Assembly: GCF_000146165.2 (NCBI RefSeq) | Contig: NC_004347.2 | Span: 1,302,001-1,366,000, forward strand | DNA length: 64,000 nucleotides | Source of the DNA: Shewanella oneidensis MR-1 | GTDB lineage: Bacteria > Pseudomonadota > Gammaproteobacteria > Enterobacterales > Shewanellaceae | Direction: 5' to 3' | Part shown: piece by piece, positions 47,974-57,990 of the stretch | How positions within the stretch are numbered: the first letter of the stretch is position 1 | Layout: each line of letters begins with the position of its first letter | Notes under the pieces: model-generated | What the model was told of the DNA's origin: nothing | Database searches by the model: none | What the model saw: only the letters and a program-made list of their open reading frames with translations | Translations under genes and position numbers: made by a program

Positions 47974-49200
47974 TTAAGCGAAGAAGTTATAAGCGAGGAG
48001 TAAGGTTAAGCCGTAGCCTATGCAGTAGCACAGAAATAGGGCTGGCGTATATTTTAGGTAGCTTACGAAGATTAGCTCTTTTACTTTGCTCATGGCCACG
48101 ATACCTGCGGCCGAACCAATCACTAATAATGAACCACCTACACCCACGCTATAGATTAAGCCTAACCATTCTGGGGTGCAGAGTACGGCTCTGCTTTTAA
48201 CAGGGCTGCAGTCAGCGGCACGTTATCGATAAGGGCTGAACCTAAACCAGTGACAAAGTTTGAAGTATTTCGATTAAATTGGGCATAGGCAATGGTTAGC
48301 ATATTTAAGGTGCCGACATGCCAACAAGTAGTAAAATTCCTAAGAAGAACAACAGTGTGTCGTATTCTACCTGACGGATGTATTCAAGGATCTTGATTTC
48401 TTCTTTATCACTGCGGGTGGTGTGGCCGATCAAGAACATAATGGATAGACCCGTTAAGAAGGTCAGTACGGGTGGAATACCGAACAAAATGTTCAGTCAC
48501 AAGGTTATTAAAATCGTGAAGAAGAACACGAGGGCAATCAATAGTTCAACCGTTTGATAACTATGTTTAATTGGGGTTGTTGAGACGATGCCTTCAGCTT
48601 TTAGCGAAAAAAGTGTTGCCAATAAAATTACGCTCACTGCTGAGGGGATAAATAACATCAATAGTTCAGAGATATGTTCGTGGCCAGCTAAGAAGATCAT
48701 CAGGGTGGTTACATCCCCCGTGATTAATGCCACCCCACCTGAGTTCACCGCGAAAATAATCAATACTGCCATTCTGCGGCGCATTTGTTTACCGAGTTTG
48801 AAGGTAGTTAGCAAGCCTAAAGAAACCAGTGTAGCGGTGACGTTATCACAAAATGCTGAGAGTACGAGTGAAAACAGGCCGACTTGGAGCATTAAAATTC
48901 GCACAGAAACCTGCTGTGGAAAGAGCTTCTGCACCATGATTTGAGTCATTCCTTTAGCGTTAAGATAAGCCACAAAGATCATGGTCGACATCAAAAACAA
49001 CCATAGCATAGCAATTTCAAGCAAGTTTTCATTGAGTTGATGGGCAACTAATTTTTCATGGCTAGGATCACCAGCAGCCATAAACAGCGCTACCCATGAA
49101 ATACAGCTAAAGAATAAGGTGGTTTTTGCTTTATCAAAGGTGGGTAACTTCTTCGAAAATAATACTGAGCAATGCGAGCACCGCCAGTATGATCAGAAAG
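47974..49200 (-). pseudogene. nhaD: NhaD-type Na+/H+ antiporter pseudogene
   Basis: Translated pieces on the minus strand line up, in order, with NhaD antiporters: LIILAVLALLSIIFEEVTHL, DKAKTTLFF..., SAFCDNVTATLVSLGLL, FGIPPVLTFLTGLSIMFLIG, TGLGSALIDNVPLTAALLKA, and the C-terminal SVGVGGSLLVIGSAAGIVAM. The frame is broken at least four times: one extra base near 49132, an in-frame TGA at 48497-48499, a deletion of about 11 bases near 48310 and a one-base loss near 48188. The N-terminal leader is also degenerate. An intact homolog would exchange Na+ for H+ at the inner membrane. Confidence 0.85.
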
Positions 49201-49727
49201 GTTTATAACATAACTGCAATTCCAACTGCCGTTTTAATGTTGTGGCAGGCCCAAAGGCGAGCTATTGAGTGGCGTTATCAAGGCAAAATTAAACTTGCAG
49301 TGTTACCGCAAGCGGACCAGAACATAATGGAGGAATAACGCAACTGTTAGCTGTAACTCAGTTTTTCTGTCGCTTTGCGACGCCGATCTCAAAGTGGATT
49401 GAGTTTTCAGTGTAACACAGTGTTTTTATTTGAATTTTTATGTTGTTTCGACCTGGTTGAAGGGCGGCTGTAAAGTAAAATCTACGATTAAAGTCTAATC
49501 AGTGATTTTATCGTTCCTACAATTAATTTTCCCTTATCGAGAAAATACTGCAAAAAAATCAATGGCTCAAATAGAACGCTAGAGTAATTACCGTTATCAA
49601 TACAGAATATGCTTCTCATGTCACCTACTTGGCGAAGTCGAAATATAGATCGAGTGTATAGTAAACAGTATTTTGCATCTCTTAGATTGTTTAGACACTG
49701 GATGTTGCATTTTGAGGATAACGCAAA

Positions 49728-49841
49728 ATGACTTTTGTGCTCCGGCCCCTCTTACTTTTAGGCTCATTAGTTTGGTTGATATACTGTGGTAAACAGTTGA
49801 TCGCTTGGGGTATATTGAACAATTCGAGCGCAGTTGTTTAG
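49728..49841 (+). CDS. Possible small membrane protein (37 residues)
   Basis: The frame MTFVLRPLLLLGSLVWLIYC... ends NNSSAVV. It has one strongly hydrophobic segment (about 4-21), positive charge before it and a polar tail, so a single-pass membrane peptide is plausible. GAGG stands about ten bases before the ATG. A terminator-like hairpin follows 20 bases after the stop, which supports a small independent transcript. No family is recognised, and chance cannot be excluded at this length. Confidence 0.4.
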   Translation: MTFVLRPLLLLGSLVWLIYCGKQLIAWGILNNSSAVV

Positions 49842-49860
49842 CATATCCCCTTAACCTTAT

Positions 49861-49885
49861 AGGCGCTTAGTAGCGCCAATTTTAT
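49861..49885 (+). terminator. Hairpin after the small ORF
   Basis: GGCGCT and AGCGCC pair around TAGT and are followed by AATTTTATTT. Confidence 0.5.
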
Positions 49886-49961
49886 TTAAGTTCAGGTTAG
49901 GTTTGAAACAATCCGATCGTTATTGAACGCGCGAAACGCGTCAAATCGGCAACTAAATAAA

Positions 49962-49987
49962 AAGGGACGCGAATGCGTCCCTTGATT
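49962..49987 (-). terminator. Terminator after hemL
   Basis: AAGGGACGC pairs with GCGTCCCTT across GAAT. On the minus strand it is followed by TTTATTT, about 20 bases past the hemL stop. Confidence 0.8.
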
Positions 49988-50003
49988 TTAATGCTGTAAA
50001 TAC

Positions 50004-51296
50004 TTAGTTTGCCGCTTTCATGCGAGCTAAGACACGGTCGGCAGCTTCAAGTGTGAGGCGCAGCTCTTCTTCACCATGGGCCATCGACAGGAAGCCTGCT
50101 TCATAGGCACTTGGTGCTAAGTAAACGCCTTCATCTAACATGCCATGGTAGAAAGTACGGAAGTGCTCAATATTGCACTTAGTCACTTGGTCGAAGCGTG
50201 TGATGTGCTCTTGCTCGGTAAAAAAGAAGCCGAACATACCGCCAACATAGTTGATTGCCATTGGGATGCCGTGCTTATCCGCCGCCGCTTTAAAGCCTTC
50301 GGCGATGCGCTTGGTTTTAGCGCTTAGGGCTTCGTACAGTCCTTCTTCACACAATGCTTCCATTTGCGCTAGACCCGCTGACATCGCAATTGGGTTACCT
50401 GAAAGCGTACCTGCTTGGTATACAGGACCTGTTGGTGCGATAAACTGCATCACATCTTTACGACCACCAAATGCACCTACTGGCATACCGCCACCGATGA
50501 CTTTACCGAGAGTGGTTAAGTCTGGCGTAACGCCATAGTGACCTTGAGCACCGCTTTTTGAAACTCGGAACCCTGTCATCACTTCGTCGATAATCAGCAG
50601 CGCACCAAACTCATCACACAGGCTACGCAGACCTTCGAGGAAGCCTGGAATAGGTGGGATGCAGTTCATGTTGCCAGCAACGGGCTCGATGATGATGCAA
50701 GAAATCTCAGTTGGATATTGCTCGAATAGGCTACGAACAGAATCCAGATCGTTATACACGGCAGTTAAGGTGTGCTTTGCGAAATCTTCAGGGATGCCGG
50801 GTGAGCTGGGTTGGCCTAAGGTTAATGCACCAGACCCCGCCTTAACTAATAGGCAGTCAGCGTGGCCATGGTAGCAACCTTCAAACTTTAAGATCTTGTC
50901 ACGATTAGTAAAACCGCGCGCTAAGCGAATCGCACTCATGGTCGCTTCAGTACCAGAGCTGACCATACGGACTTGCTCAATCGAGGGCACCATCGCAATC
51001 ACTTTTTCGGCCATTTGCACTTCAAGCTCAGTTGGCGCGCCAAAAGACAGGCCATTGTGTACTGCAGCCAGCACTGCTTCACGGATCTTCGGATGATTGT
51101 GGCCGAGGATCATCGGGCCCCAAGAACCGACATAGTCGATATAGGCTTTGCCATCGGCATCGTAGATATAAGCGCCATCGGCTTTTTCAATAAACAGGGG
51201 GGAACCACCTACACCATTAAAAGCACGAACCGGAGAGTTAACACCGCCGGGGATGGTTTTTTTAGCCTGTTCAAATAGCGCTTCGGAACGGGTCAT
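50004..51296 (-). CDS. hemL: Glutamate-1-semialdehyde 2,1-aminomutase HemL
   Basis: A 430-residue class III PLP enzyme: [18 protein letters not shown] for phosphate binding, [11 protein letters not shown] for the PLP aspartate, and the Schiff-base lysine in [18 protein letters not shown]. It converts glutamate-1-semialdehyde to 5-aminolevulinate, the tetrapyrrole precursor. AAGGA six bases before the ATG supports the start. pyrB lies 26 bases upstream on the same strand, so read-through is possible although the pathways are unrelated. Confidence 0.95.
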
Positions 51297-51322
51297 GTTA
51301 AGTCCTTAAAGTTTGAAGCCAA

Positions 51323-52342
51323 TTAGCGATCGGCTTTACGTGAATACCAATTAACTGGACACTCATATTTTTCGAGTTGCGAGTCAACCCCGAGTGTCAA
51401 TGCAAACAGTGCCATACGAATTAGCAGTCCATTGTCCGCCTGTCTGAAAATAGCGAGATTAGGATGGCTGTTCAAATCATTATCTAATTCATTAGCTTGC
51501 GCACGCGAATCCCGTGGCAGCGGGTGCATGATCACAGTGTTAGATTTGCAATGTTGGGTATAAATACTGCGATTCAAACGGAATTTACCGCGGTATTTGT
51601 TTGCTTCTTCCTGGGATGGGAAGCGCTCTTCTTGAATGCGGGTCAGATAAAGAATATCGGCTTTATCTAAGTGGCCTTCAAGCTGGTCTGTTATTTTGAT
51701 GCTATGGCCAGCATTTTCAATGTCAGAGATCACATAATCAGGCATAGCTAATTCAGTTGGCGAAATCAGTGTGAAGCTGATGTTCTTATACATGCATAGC
51801 AGGCGTGACAATGAATGCACGGTACGGCCAAATTTTAAATCGCCAACCATGGCGATATGCATGCCATCGATGCCTCGACTCGCATGACCTAACTCTTTTT
51901 GAATAGTAAACAAATCGAGCAATGCTTGGGTTGGGTGCTCGTTCGAACCATCACCGCCGTTGATCACGGGGACTCGGCTACCTTCAGCAAACTCTTTGAC
52001 AGAGTAAGAATCAGGGTGGCGCATCGCAATCACATCGGAATAGGTCGAGAGTACGCGGGCTGTATCGTACAGGGATTCACCCTTAGATAAGGACGAAGAG
52101 GCCATGCCTGTGGTTTCACGCACATGGCCGCCGAGTAAGTTAAAGGCACAGCCAAAACTGACGCGGGTACGGGTACTTGGCTCGAAAAACAGGTTACCTA
52201 AAATGGCGCCTTCGAGCACTTTTGTGCGCTTCTCTCGAAGAGCATAGGGCATCATGCGGTGGGCGACATTAAAAATAGTTTGGATTGAATCAAGATCTAA
52301 CTGGTTTACGGAGAGGATATGGGATCCTTCGAACTGGTTCAT
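51323..52342 (-). CDS. pyrB: Aspartate carbamoyltransferase PyrB
   Basis: A 339-residue ATCase catalytic chain. The start MNQFEGSHILSVNQLDLDSI at 52342 is preferred to the ATG five codons earlier. Carbamoyl-phosphate binding is shown by FFEPSTRTRVSF, followed by HPTQALLDLFT, MVGDLKFGRTVHSL, and HPLPRD near the end. It makes carbamoyl-aspartate in pyrimidine synthesis. No pyrI regulatory-chain gene is adjacent. The next gene upstream is a ClC-family channel on the same strand, about 200 bases away. Confidence 0.94.
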   Translation of the reverse strand: MNQFEGSHILSVNQLDLDSIQTIFNVAHRMMPYALREKRTKVLEGAILGNLFFEPSTRTRVSFGCAFNLLGGHVRETTGMASSSLSKGESLYDTARVLSTYSDVIAMRHPDSYSVKEFAEGSRVPVINGGDGSNEHPTQALLDLFTIQKELGHASRGIDGMHIAMVGDLKFGRTVHSLSRLLCMYKNISFTLISPTELAMPDYVISDIENAGHSIKITDQLEGHLDKADILYLTRIQEERFPSQEEANKYRGKFRLNRSIYTQHCKSNTVIMHPLPRDSRAQANELDNDLNSHPNLAIFRQADNGLLIRMALFALTLGVDSQLEKYECPVNWYSRKADR

Positions 52343-52560
52343 CAGCCTGTTTTCCAATTGCTAGGGGGCGTTAAAGTGCAGATATTGCGCTCGTAGCCCT
52401 GATGTTATGTAGGGTGGCTGAGGCGCGATTGTAACAGATGCACTAGGACAGCGAAATAGCGCCCTTACCCCTGTGGTGGATTTTTGCAGTGAAATAACAG
52501 GATTTTGTGAATCTAATCCACTCTTGGTTGACTGCTTGGTCCTGTGCTTAGCTTGATCGC

Positions 52561-54285
52561 TTAGACTTGGCCGGAGCGAATTTCTTGCTGTAGATTCGAC
52601 CAACTAATCACCCCCACCACGTTGTCAGCTGTGTCTTGATAGATAAAGACTTCACCGCTGCGTTTGGGGGACAGTATTGAGTAGACCTCATCTAAGGTTT
52701 TGGTATCACTGAGTCCCTGCATGGGATGGCGCGAGAGGGTGACGTTGTCATCAAAGGACTGCATCTCAAGGCTGAGCATTTCAATCACACCATCGGCGTT
52801 ACGGACTAAAACAGGCCGACCTTCGGCGCGTTTTAACACTTCGAGCAGCAGTTCATCGTTGTTATTGACGATAACGAAGCGTTTATCCATCAAGGCTCGC
52901 ACGCCTTTTTTCTGCAGTGCCAAATTCACGGGCGCCACTTTATAGCCTAAGCCCATAATTTCTAATTGCTTAAAAAAAATGGAATTGGTTTTAAAGCCTT
53001 GATAGGCAATCAAGAAGGCGGGAATAGTCACAAACATCGCTGGTAGAATAATACTGGCATCGTTAGTCATTTCTAAGAGCGCAACTAATGCCGCGAGCGG
53101 CGCACTAAGGCAAACGCCCATCATGGCGGTCATGCCGATCACTGTATAGAGGCCAACGTAAGGCGCAATCGAAGGGAATAATATCGCGCTGACTAAGGCT
53201 AAGATGGCACCAATTAAGGCGCCTATGCCATAGAGCGGGCCAATCAATCCCCCTGGTATCCCTAAACCTATCGCGGCAATAGTCGCGACAATTTTGGCAA
53301 CGAGCAGGGCAATTAGCAGTAATAAACTGGGGTGCTCACTAATGGCTTCGCTAATCGCTAAATCGCCAGTACCGAGGGCTTGTGGCAAGATTAAGCCAAT
53401 CAGGGTGGTGATACTGCCTGCCAGCAAGAGCCGATAAATCAGTGGCCAGTTTTGTCCTGTGGCGGTGACTTTAATGAGGGCGTAATTAAAAAAGGCGGCG
53501 GCGCAGCCCAGAACAATGCCCCCTATGGCCAAAATCGGATAATGATCCAATGGAATATGGATTACTTGAATACGGTCAAATTCATGCACATTGCCAAACA
53601 CCAGTTGACTGGAAACGGCGCCACAAATCGCCGAAAGCATAATCGGAAAGAAGTAATGCACCTTGTACTCGCGCACTATCACCTCTATCACAAAAATCAC
53701 TGCAGCTAGTGGCGCATTAAAAGTGGCGGCAATCCCCGCGGCAATACCGCTGGCACACATAATCCGCACACTATTATCAGGAAGGTTAAATTTTTCGGCT
53801 AATACGCTGGCGCTCACTGCGCCAAGGTGAATGGCGGGGCCCTCACGGCCCACCGAGAAATTAGTCCCTAAGGCAAACAGTGCTTGAAAAAATTGCCCTG
53901 CAGCAGATTGCAAGGGGATTTTGCCGTAATGCAATTTAACCCTATGTAATACATAGGCAATCCCCATGCGGTTGTAACGTTTTGAGCCGAGTTTGGCCAC
54001 AAACCAGATCAATAAGGCGCCGAAAAGTGGCAACAGTGCTCGCCAGTCGGCGATGTTACCCGTAAAATCCAGCGTCTCGATTTGGGTGTAATGATTTGCC
54101 CACAGGAGTAAGAGTCGAAACAACAGGATCACGCAGGAGGCGAAGATGGCAAATAGCAAGGCCAGTAAGCAAAGTTGCGCACTGATCTTGGCTTGGGATA
54201 AATGATCACGCAGCTCGTTAGTTAAGTACTTTTTCGCTGTGGTGATGGCGTCTTGAATCGCGGCTTTATTTATCGTTAATTGCAC
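52561..54285 (-). CDS. ClC-family chloride channel/transporter with C-terminal CBS pair
   Basis: A 574-residue protein when started at the GTG at 54285. A longer frame from 54366 would run over the start of the divergent gene and is less likely. The membrane part shows GREGPAIHLGAV with the gating glutamate, GIPGGLIGPLYGIGA near the pore, and many helices; the last 110 residues are CBS-like. The usual first selectivity segment GSGIP is replaced by RMGIA, so ion selectivity or coupling may differ. The role may be chloride/proton exchange or acid resistance. It is divergent from the coiled-coil membrane protein. Confidence 0.85.
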   Translation of the reverse strand: MQLTINKAAIQDAITTAKKYLTNELRDHLSQAKISAQLCLLALLFAIFASCVILLFRLLLLWANHYTQIETLDFTGNIADWRALLPLFGALLIWFVAKLGSKRYNRMGIAYVLHRVKLHYGKIPLQSAAGQFFQALFALGTNFSVGREGPAIHLGAVSASVLAEKFNLPDNSVRIMCASGIAAGIAATFNAPLAAVIFVIEVIVREYKVHYFFPIMLSAICGAVSSQLVFGNVHEFDRIQVIHIPLDHYPILAIGGIVLGCAAAFFNYALIKVTATGQNWPLIYRLLLAGSITTLIGLILPQALGTGDLAISEAISEHPSLLLLIALLVAKIVATIAAIGLGIPGGLIGPLYGIGALIGAILALVSAILFPSIAPYVGLYTVIGMTAMMGVCLSAPLAALVALLEMTNDASIILPAMFVTIPAFLIAYQGFKTNSIFFKQLEIMGLGYKVAPVNLALQKKGVRALMDKRFVIVNNNDELLLEVLKRAEGRPVLVRNADGVIEMLSLEMQSFDDNVTLSRHPMQGLSDTKTLDEVYSILSPKRSGEVFIYQDTADNVVGVISWSNLQQEIRSGQV

Positions 54286-54359
54286 TGCGTTGGCCTGAGT
54301 TGTATTGTATCGAACTCGTTCTTGAGTTGATTGTATTTTATATAAGGGGCTGTTACCTA

Positions 54360-55166
54360 ATGCCAAATTATCATCGTTGGCTAAATCGGCTGCAAGTCAT
54401 GGATTTAAAGTATCGTCCATCGACCAAGTATTTATTGTCGTTGGTCTTAGTGGCATTTCTGTTGGGCGCTTGGGTGAGCTTTATTGTGCTCAACAGTGAC
54501 GAGCCGGTCGTAAAGCATATTGGCGGTGGTAAATTGCAACGTGTCACTACTGAACTTGAGGAACAAACTCAGTTGCTTGCGACCCGCAATTTAGAGCTAT
54601 CAGTCGAGCGCGAAGCCAATGCGCAAATGCAGGATATGTTTTCTCAGCAAATGAAAAAACAAAAGGAACTTGAGAATGAATTAGCGTTTTATCGCAGCAT
54701 CATGTCGCCGGACGACAATGCCGAAGGGATCGCCATCCATGGACTCGAGATGACGCTGGGCGCCTTGGCAGATGAGTACAATTTCAAATTGATTTTAACT
54801 CAGTTGCAAAAGCGCAAACAGGCCGTTCAAGGTCGTACCGAAATGACCTTGATTGGTGTGCAAGACGGCAAATCCGTTGAGTTAAGTGTGAACAAACTCA
54901 CGGGTTCTAAGCTCGAATTTGATTTTCGCTATTTTCAGGTAATAGATACCAAAGTCACTGTGCCTGCAGGCTTTAATGTTGTGCAGGTAAAAGTCAAAGT
55001 GGTGGTGCCTTCGAGCCGTTGGACCAAAAATTCACAGACAGAACATGTCTATAGTGTCCCTGAGTTAATACAGGGTGAAAAAGAACCGCGGGTAATACTT
55101 GAACAAAATAGTCAGGTAACGGATAATTTGCCCCAGAAAACTGATGTAAGAGGTAGTAATGACTGA
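54360..55166 (+). CDS. Single-pass membrane coiled-coil protein (probably DUF6776)
   Basis: A 268-residue protein from the ATG at 54360 ([20 protein letters not shown]). One membrane helix lies at about 25-45, followed by a periplasmic coiled coil (about 60-115, [20 protein letters not shown] and onward) and a beta-rich C-terminal domain. I associate it with the uncharacterised DUF6776 family, often next to erpA, but this is recall. Its end overlaps the erpA start by eight bases, so the two are translationally coupled. Confidence 0.72.
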   Translation: MPNYHRWLNRLQVMDLKYRPSTKYLLSLVLVAFLLGAWVSFIVLNSDEPVVKHIGGGKLQRVTTELEEQTQLLATRNLELSVEREANAQMQDMFSQQMKKQKELENELAFYRSIMSPDDNAEGIAIHGLEMTLGALADEYNFKLILTQLQKRKQAVQGRTEMTLIGVQDGKSVELSVNKLTGSKLEFDFRYFQVIDTKVTVPAGFNVVQVKVKVVVPSSRWTKNSQTEHVYSVPELIQGEKEPRVILEQNSQVTDNLPQKTDVRGSND

Positions 55167-55509
55167 TCAAGCTGACGCAACAATGCCAATTAAATTTACC
55201 GATGCGGCAGCCGCTAAGGTAAAAGGCTTGTTGGAAGAAGAGCAAAATCCTGCACTTAAGCTACGCGTGTATGTAACTGGCGGTGGTTGTTCTGGATTTC
55301 AGTACGGCTTTACCTTTGATGAAAAGGTCAACGAAGGCGACTTCACCGTTGAGAAACAAGGCGTCCAATTGGTCGTCGATCCCATGAGCTTACAATATTT
55401 AGTTGGCGGTGAAGTGGATTACACTTCTGGCCTCGAAGGTTCGCGTTTCTTTGTGAAAAATCCCAATGCGACAACCACCTGTGGTTGTGGTGCCAGCTTC
55501 TCAGTATAA
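55159..55509 (+). CDS. erpA: Iron-sulfur carrier ErpA
   Basis: A 116-residue A-type carrier. The three cluster cysteines are in [10 protein letters not shown] and TTCGCGASF near the C-terminus, exactly as in ErpA and IscA. The N-terminus [20 protein letters not shown] and the overall sequence are ErpA-like. It delivers Fe-S clusters to apoproteins, including isoprenoid-pathway enzymes. It is coupled to the upstream membrane protein gene and closed by a strong terminator. Confidence 0.93.
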   Translation: MTDQADATMPIKFTDAAAAKVKGLLEEEQNPALKLRVYVTGGGCSGFQYGFTFDEKVNEGDFTVEKQGVQLVVDPMSLQYLVGGEVDYTSGLEGSRFFVKNPNATTTCGCGASFSV

Positions 55510-55531
55510 GTAATTCGCTGATATAGCATAT

Positions 55532-55560
55532 AAAAAAGCCGTCGAGAAGACGGCTTTTTT
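55532..55560. terminator. Bidirectional terminator after erpA
   Basis: AAAAAAGCCGTC (55532-55543) pairs with GACGGCTTTTTT (55549-55560), with a GAGAA loop. Confidence 0.9.
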
Positions 55561-55598
55561 GTTGGTTATGTTCACCTAAATAGCATGGGTATTTGGTG

Positions 55599-56054
55599 TT
55601 AATTCATAATGTTGAGATTTAATTTAGGCTTAAACCAAGCTTTGACTTTCTTATCAAATGCGATCCAAACCTGCAATAAAGACAAAATGATCAACACTAT
55701 CAAAATCACGTAGTCTGGGAATTTGCCCTGCCATTGACCAAGGTATACTGTGGTTGGCCCTGCCACCAGATTATCAGGATCGTATAGGATCACAGGTAGC
55801 ATACTCACCAATGCTAACTGCACTAACGTGTAACCCCTTAGCATAATTAGCCCCGCCTTTTGACGACCGACAATTGCTAACACCATCAATAGGGTCAACA
55901 GGCAAAACAATACTCCTTGTTTGGCGATTAAGCCGCTCACCGAGGCTGCAACATAGAGTAACAGCAATGCGATTAAGCGTTTAGGTAAACGGGCTTGAGT
56001 CAACGGAGTCGTGACTGGCGTTGCCAAAGAGGATTCCTGCTCGCTCATCGACAT
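55599..56054 (-). CDS. Hypothetical inner-membrane protein
   Basis: A 151-residue protein with three or four hydrophobic helices (about 24-42, 47-63, 71-90 and 115-133) and a lysine-rich C-terminus. I do not recognise a family. AAGG nine bases before the ATG supports the start. It follows the DUF2750-type gene by 18 bases on the same strand and is probably co-transcribed with it. Confidence 0.65.
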   Translation of the reverse strand: MSMSEQESSLATPVTTPLTQARLPKRLIALLLLYVAASVSGLIAKQGVLFCLLTLLMVLAIVGRQKAGLIMLRGYTLVQLALVSMLPVILYDPDNLVAGPTTVYLGQWQGKFPDYVILIVLIILSLLQVWIAFDKKVKAWFKPKLNLNIMN

Positions 56055-56072
56055 TCTTGTTCGCCTTATAAA

Positions 56073-56453
56073 TTAATGACTTTGCTTGGTGAGCAGACGT
56101 TGATCTAACTCATAGGGTGGAATAACCACACCTAAATCATCTTGCACAGGGAATACGGCGACAAACAGATCATCATCTTCCATGCCAGGCACCCATCTTT
56201 CGTGCCATTCATCGTATGGAATCGCTAGAGTTTGGCATTCGCTCCAATCATCGACTGCCCAAGATTCAGCAGCTTCTTCGGTTGGCCACATTGGGATGCA
56301 GTCTTCATCTTCAGTGGTTAGCATGACGCAACCATCTTGATCTTGAAGCGTCCATAGCACTTTATGTTGCTTGATTTGTTCAACAAGGTAGTCGTAACGC
56401 GCTTCTGGGGTCATTCCTGCTGCTTCTGCGAAGGTTTTAACAGTCTTACTCAT
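56073..56453 (-). CDS. DUF2750-type cytoplasmic protein
   Basis: A 126-residue acidic protein without signal or membrane segments. Segments such as RYDYLVEQIKQHKVLWTLQD and MWPTEEAAESWAVDDW suggest the DUF2750 family, a small domain of unknown function. It precedes the small membrane protein gene in a two-gene unit. No catalytic motif is visible. Confidence 0.75.
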   Translation of the reverse strand: MSKTVKTFAEAAGMTPEARYDYLVEQIKQHKVLWTLQDQDGCVMLTTEDEDCIPMWPTEEAAESWAVDDWSECQTLAIPYDEWHERWVPGMEDDDLFVAVFPVQDDLGVVIPPYELDQRLLTKQSH

Positions 56454-56565
56454 GAAAAATATCTCTTCTACGTGGATAGGGCGAAATGTGTTGTGTCCCT
56501 AAAGTAAAACCAAGGGCACAGCAAACTCACCAGTTGGCAAGATGGTAACATTAGAGTGAGGTTTG

Positions 56566-56598
56566 AAAAAGCACAACAGCGCAGCCTGGGCGCTGTTG
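56566..56598 (-). terminator. Terminator after aqpZ
   Basis: CAACAGCGC (56574-56582) pairs with GCGCTGTTG (56590-56598). On the minus strand it is followed by TGCTTTTTC. Confidence 0.75.
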
Positions 56599-56614
56599 GG
56601 TTGGTATCGAGGGA

Positions 56615-57310
56615 TTACTTGGCTGCGTTGAAATAACGGTAAATAACACCTGCTAAAATGGCGCCAATGATCGGAGCGGCCCAAAATAGCCATAATTGTG
56701 AGACCGCCCAATCGCCAACAAAGAGCGCTGGACCTGTGCTTCGGGCTGGATTTACAGAGGTGTTTGATATGGGAATACTGATCAGATGAATTAGGGTTAA
56801 ACAAAGACCAATCGCAATGGGTGCAAACCCTTTGGGGGCTCGTTCATCGGTTGAGCCTAAAATGACGAGTAGAAAAAATAAGGTCATTACGATTTCGCAG
56901 ATCATGACCGATATCATGCTGTAGCCGCCGGGAGAATGCTCCCCAAAACCATTGGAAGCAAAACCCGCTGCTAAACTAAAGCCTTCTTGTCCTGAAGCGA
57001 TTAAGTACAGCACGCCAGCGCCAGCAATGCCGCCTGCTACCTGGGCAATAATATAGGGCAGTAATTCAGATGTCGGAAAACGCCCGCCAGCCCAGAGCCC
57101 AAAAGAGACTGCGGGGTTGAGATGGCAACCTGAGATATGGCCAATCGCAAAGGCCATCGTGAGAACCGTTAAACCAAAGGCAAGTGAAACGCCCAGTAAG
57201 CCAATCCCCACTTCTGGAAACGCCGCAGCGAGTACAGCACTGCCACAGCCACCAAGTACGAGCCAGAGTGTACCCAAAAATTCGGCCGCCATTTTTTGTG
57301 ACATATTCAT
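56615..57310 (-). CDS. aqpZ: Aquaporin AqpZ
   Basis: A 231-residue water channel with six helices. Both half-helix motifs are intact: HLNPAVSF (Asn65) and TSVNPARST near 187. The narrow-filter residues of AqpZ, including the histidine of [13 protein letters not shown] and the arginine of NPARS, are present, which points to water rather than glycerol transport. The gene stands alone with its own terminator. Confidence 0.95.
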   Translation of the reverse strand: MNMSQKMAAEFLGTLWLVLGGCGSAVLAAAFPEVGIGLLGVSLAFGLTVLTMAFAIGHISGCHLNPAVSFGLWAGGRFPTSELLPYIIAQVAGGIAGAGVLYLIASGQEGFSLAAGFASNGFGEHSPGGYSMISVMICEIVMTLFFLLVILGSTDERAPKGFAPIAIGLCLTLIHLISIPISNTSVNPARSTGPALFVGDWAVSQLWLFWAAPIIGAILAGVIYRYFNAAK

Positions 57311-57990
57311 TGATTAGTTTCCTATTTAGTTGATTTATGTCTGTGTGGTTTTTTATGCCATGACATAACCCTTTGTTTATCTTGCTGGTTAATTTTAGCT
57401 AGATAAATAACCTTTCCCTTAATTGACGTTTTGCATGCCCAGATTGTTAGGCTAAGTTGCGCCTAACAATCAGCGAGTTGTGCATTTATCGCTTTGTTAA
57501 CATTCACTTTCACCCGTTTAGTCGATACAACTGTGATCAAGCATAGATGGCTTTTTATATTGTGCATTTTTGATAAGGCTCTATAGGGCCAATTTGCTTC
57601 GATTTTGGCGGGAGGCATCAGCTAATCCTCTCAGTCGTTTGGGGTTTCGTGGTGGGAGGGCGTTGAGTTAGACACTATCAGTTTCTAAGCATTTCATAAT
57701 CGATTTATTGTCTTTTTTATTTTTTAATTATTTGAAAATAAAAGAATAGATATTTAATAGATATAAAATGGGGAAATAAACGAGGGGTATTTCGTTGCTG
57801 CTCTTCACTAGGCAAAGTAAAAGAGCAAGGTTACTTAAATGTTAATCATGTGTTTTTGTGTTGCTAACCCATGGTTGTTCCAAAAAACTAGATGATGAAA
57901 ATCGCTGGCGAAGGCATTGGGCTAATTTAAGTAACCGCTCTACATAACAACAAAAATGGTTTGCGATGTCTCAAAGTGAAGGTGGGAAGG
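57311..57990. other. 680-base intergenic region before the TonB-dependent receptor
   Basis: The region separates divergent aqpZ and the receptor gene. It is A+T rich between about 57700 and 57780. No coding frame, repeat or obvious Fur-like 19-bp palindrome was seen on reading. Confidence 0.5.

Larger units (their letters stand above)
49331..50003. other. 670-base intergenic region between nhaD remnant and hemL
   Basis: This contains a possible 37-codon membrane peptide gene (49728-49841), its hairpin at 49861-49882, and the hemL terminator at 49962-49983. The part from 49331 to 49727 shows no coding frame or repeat that I can support. Confidence 0.55.
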
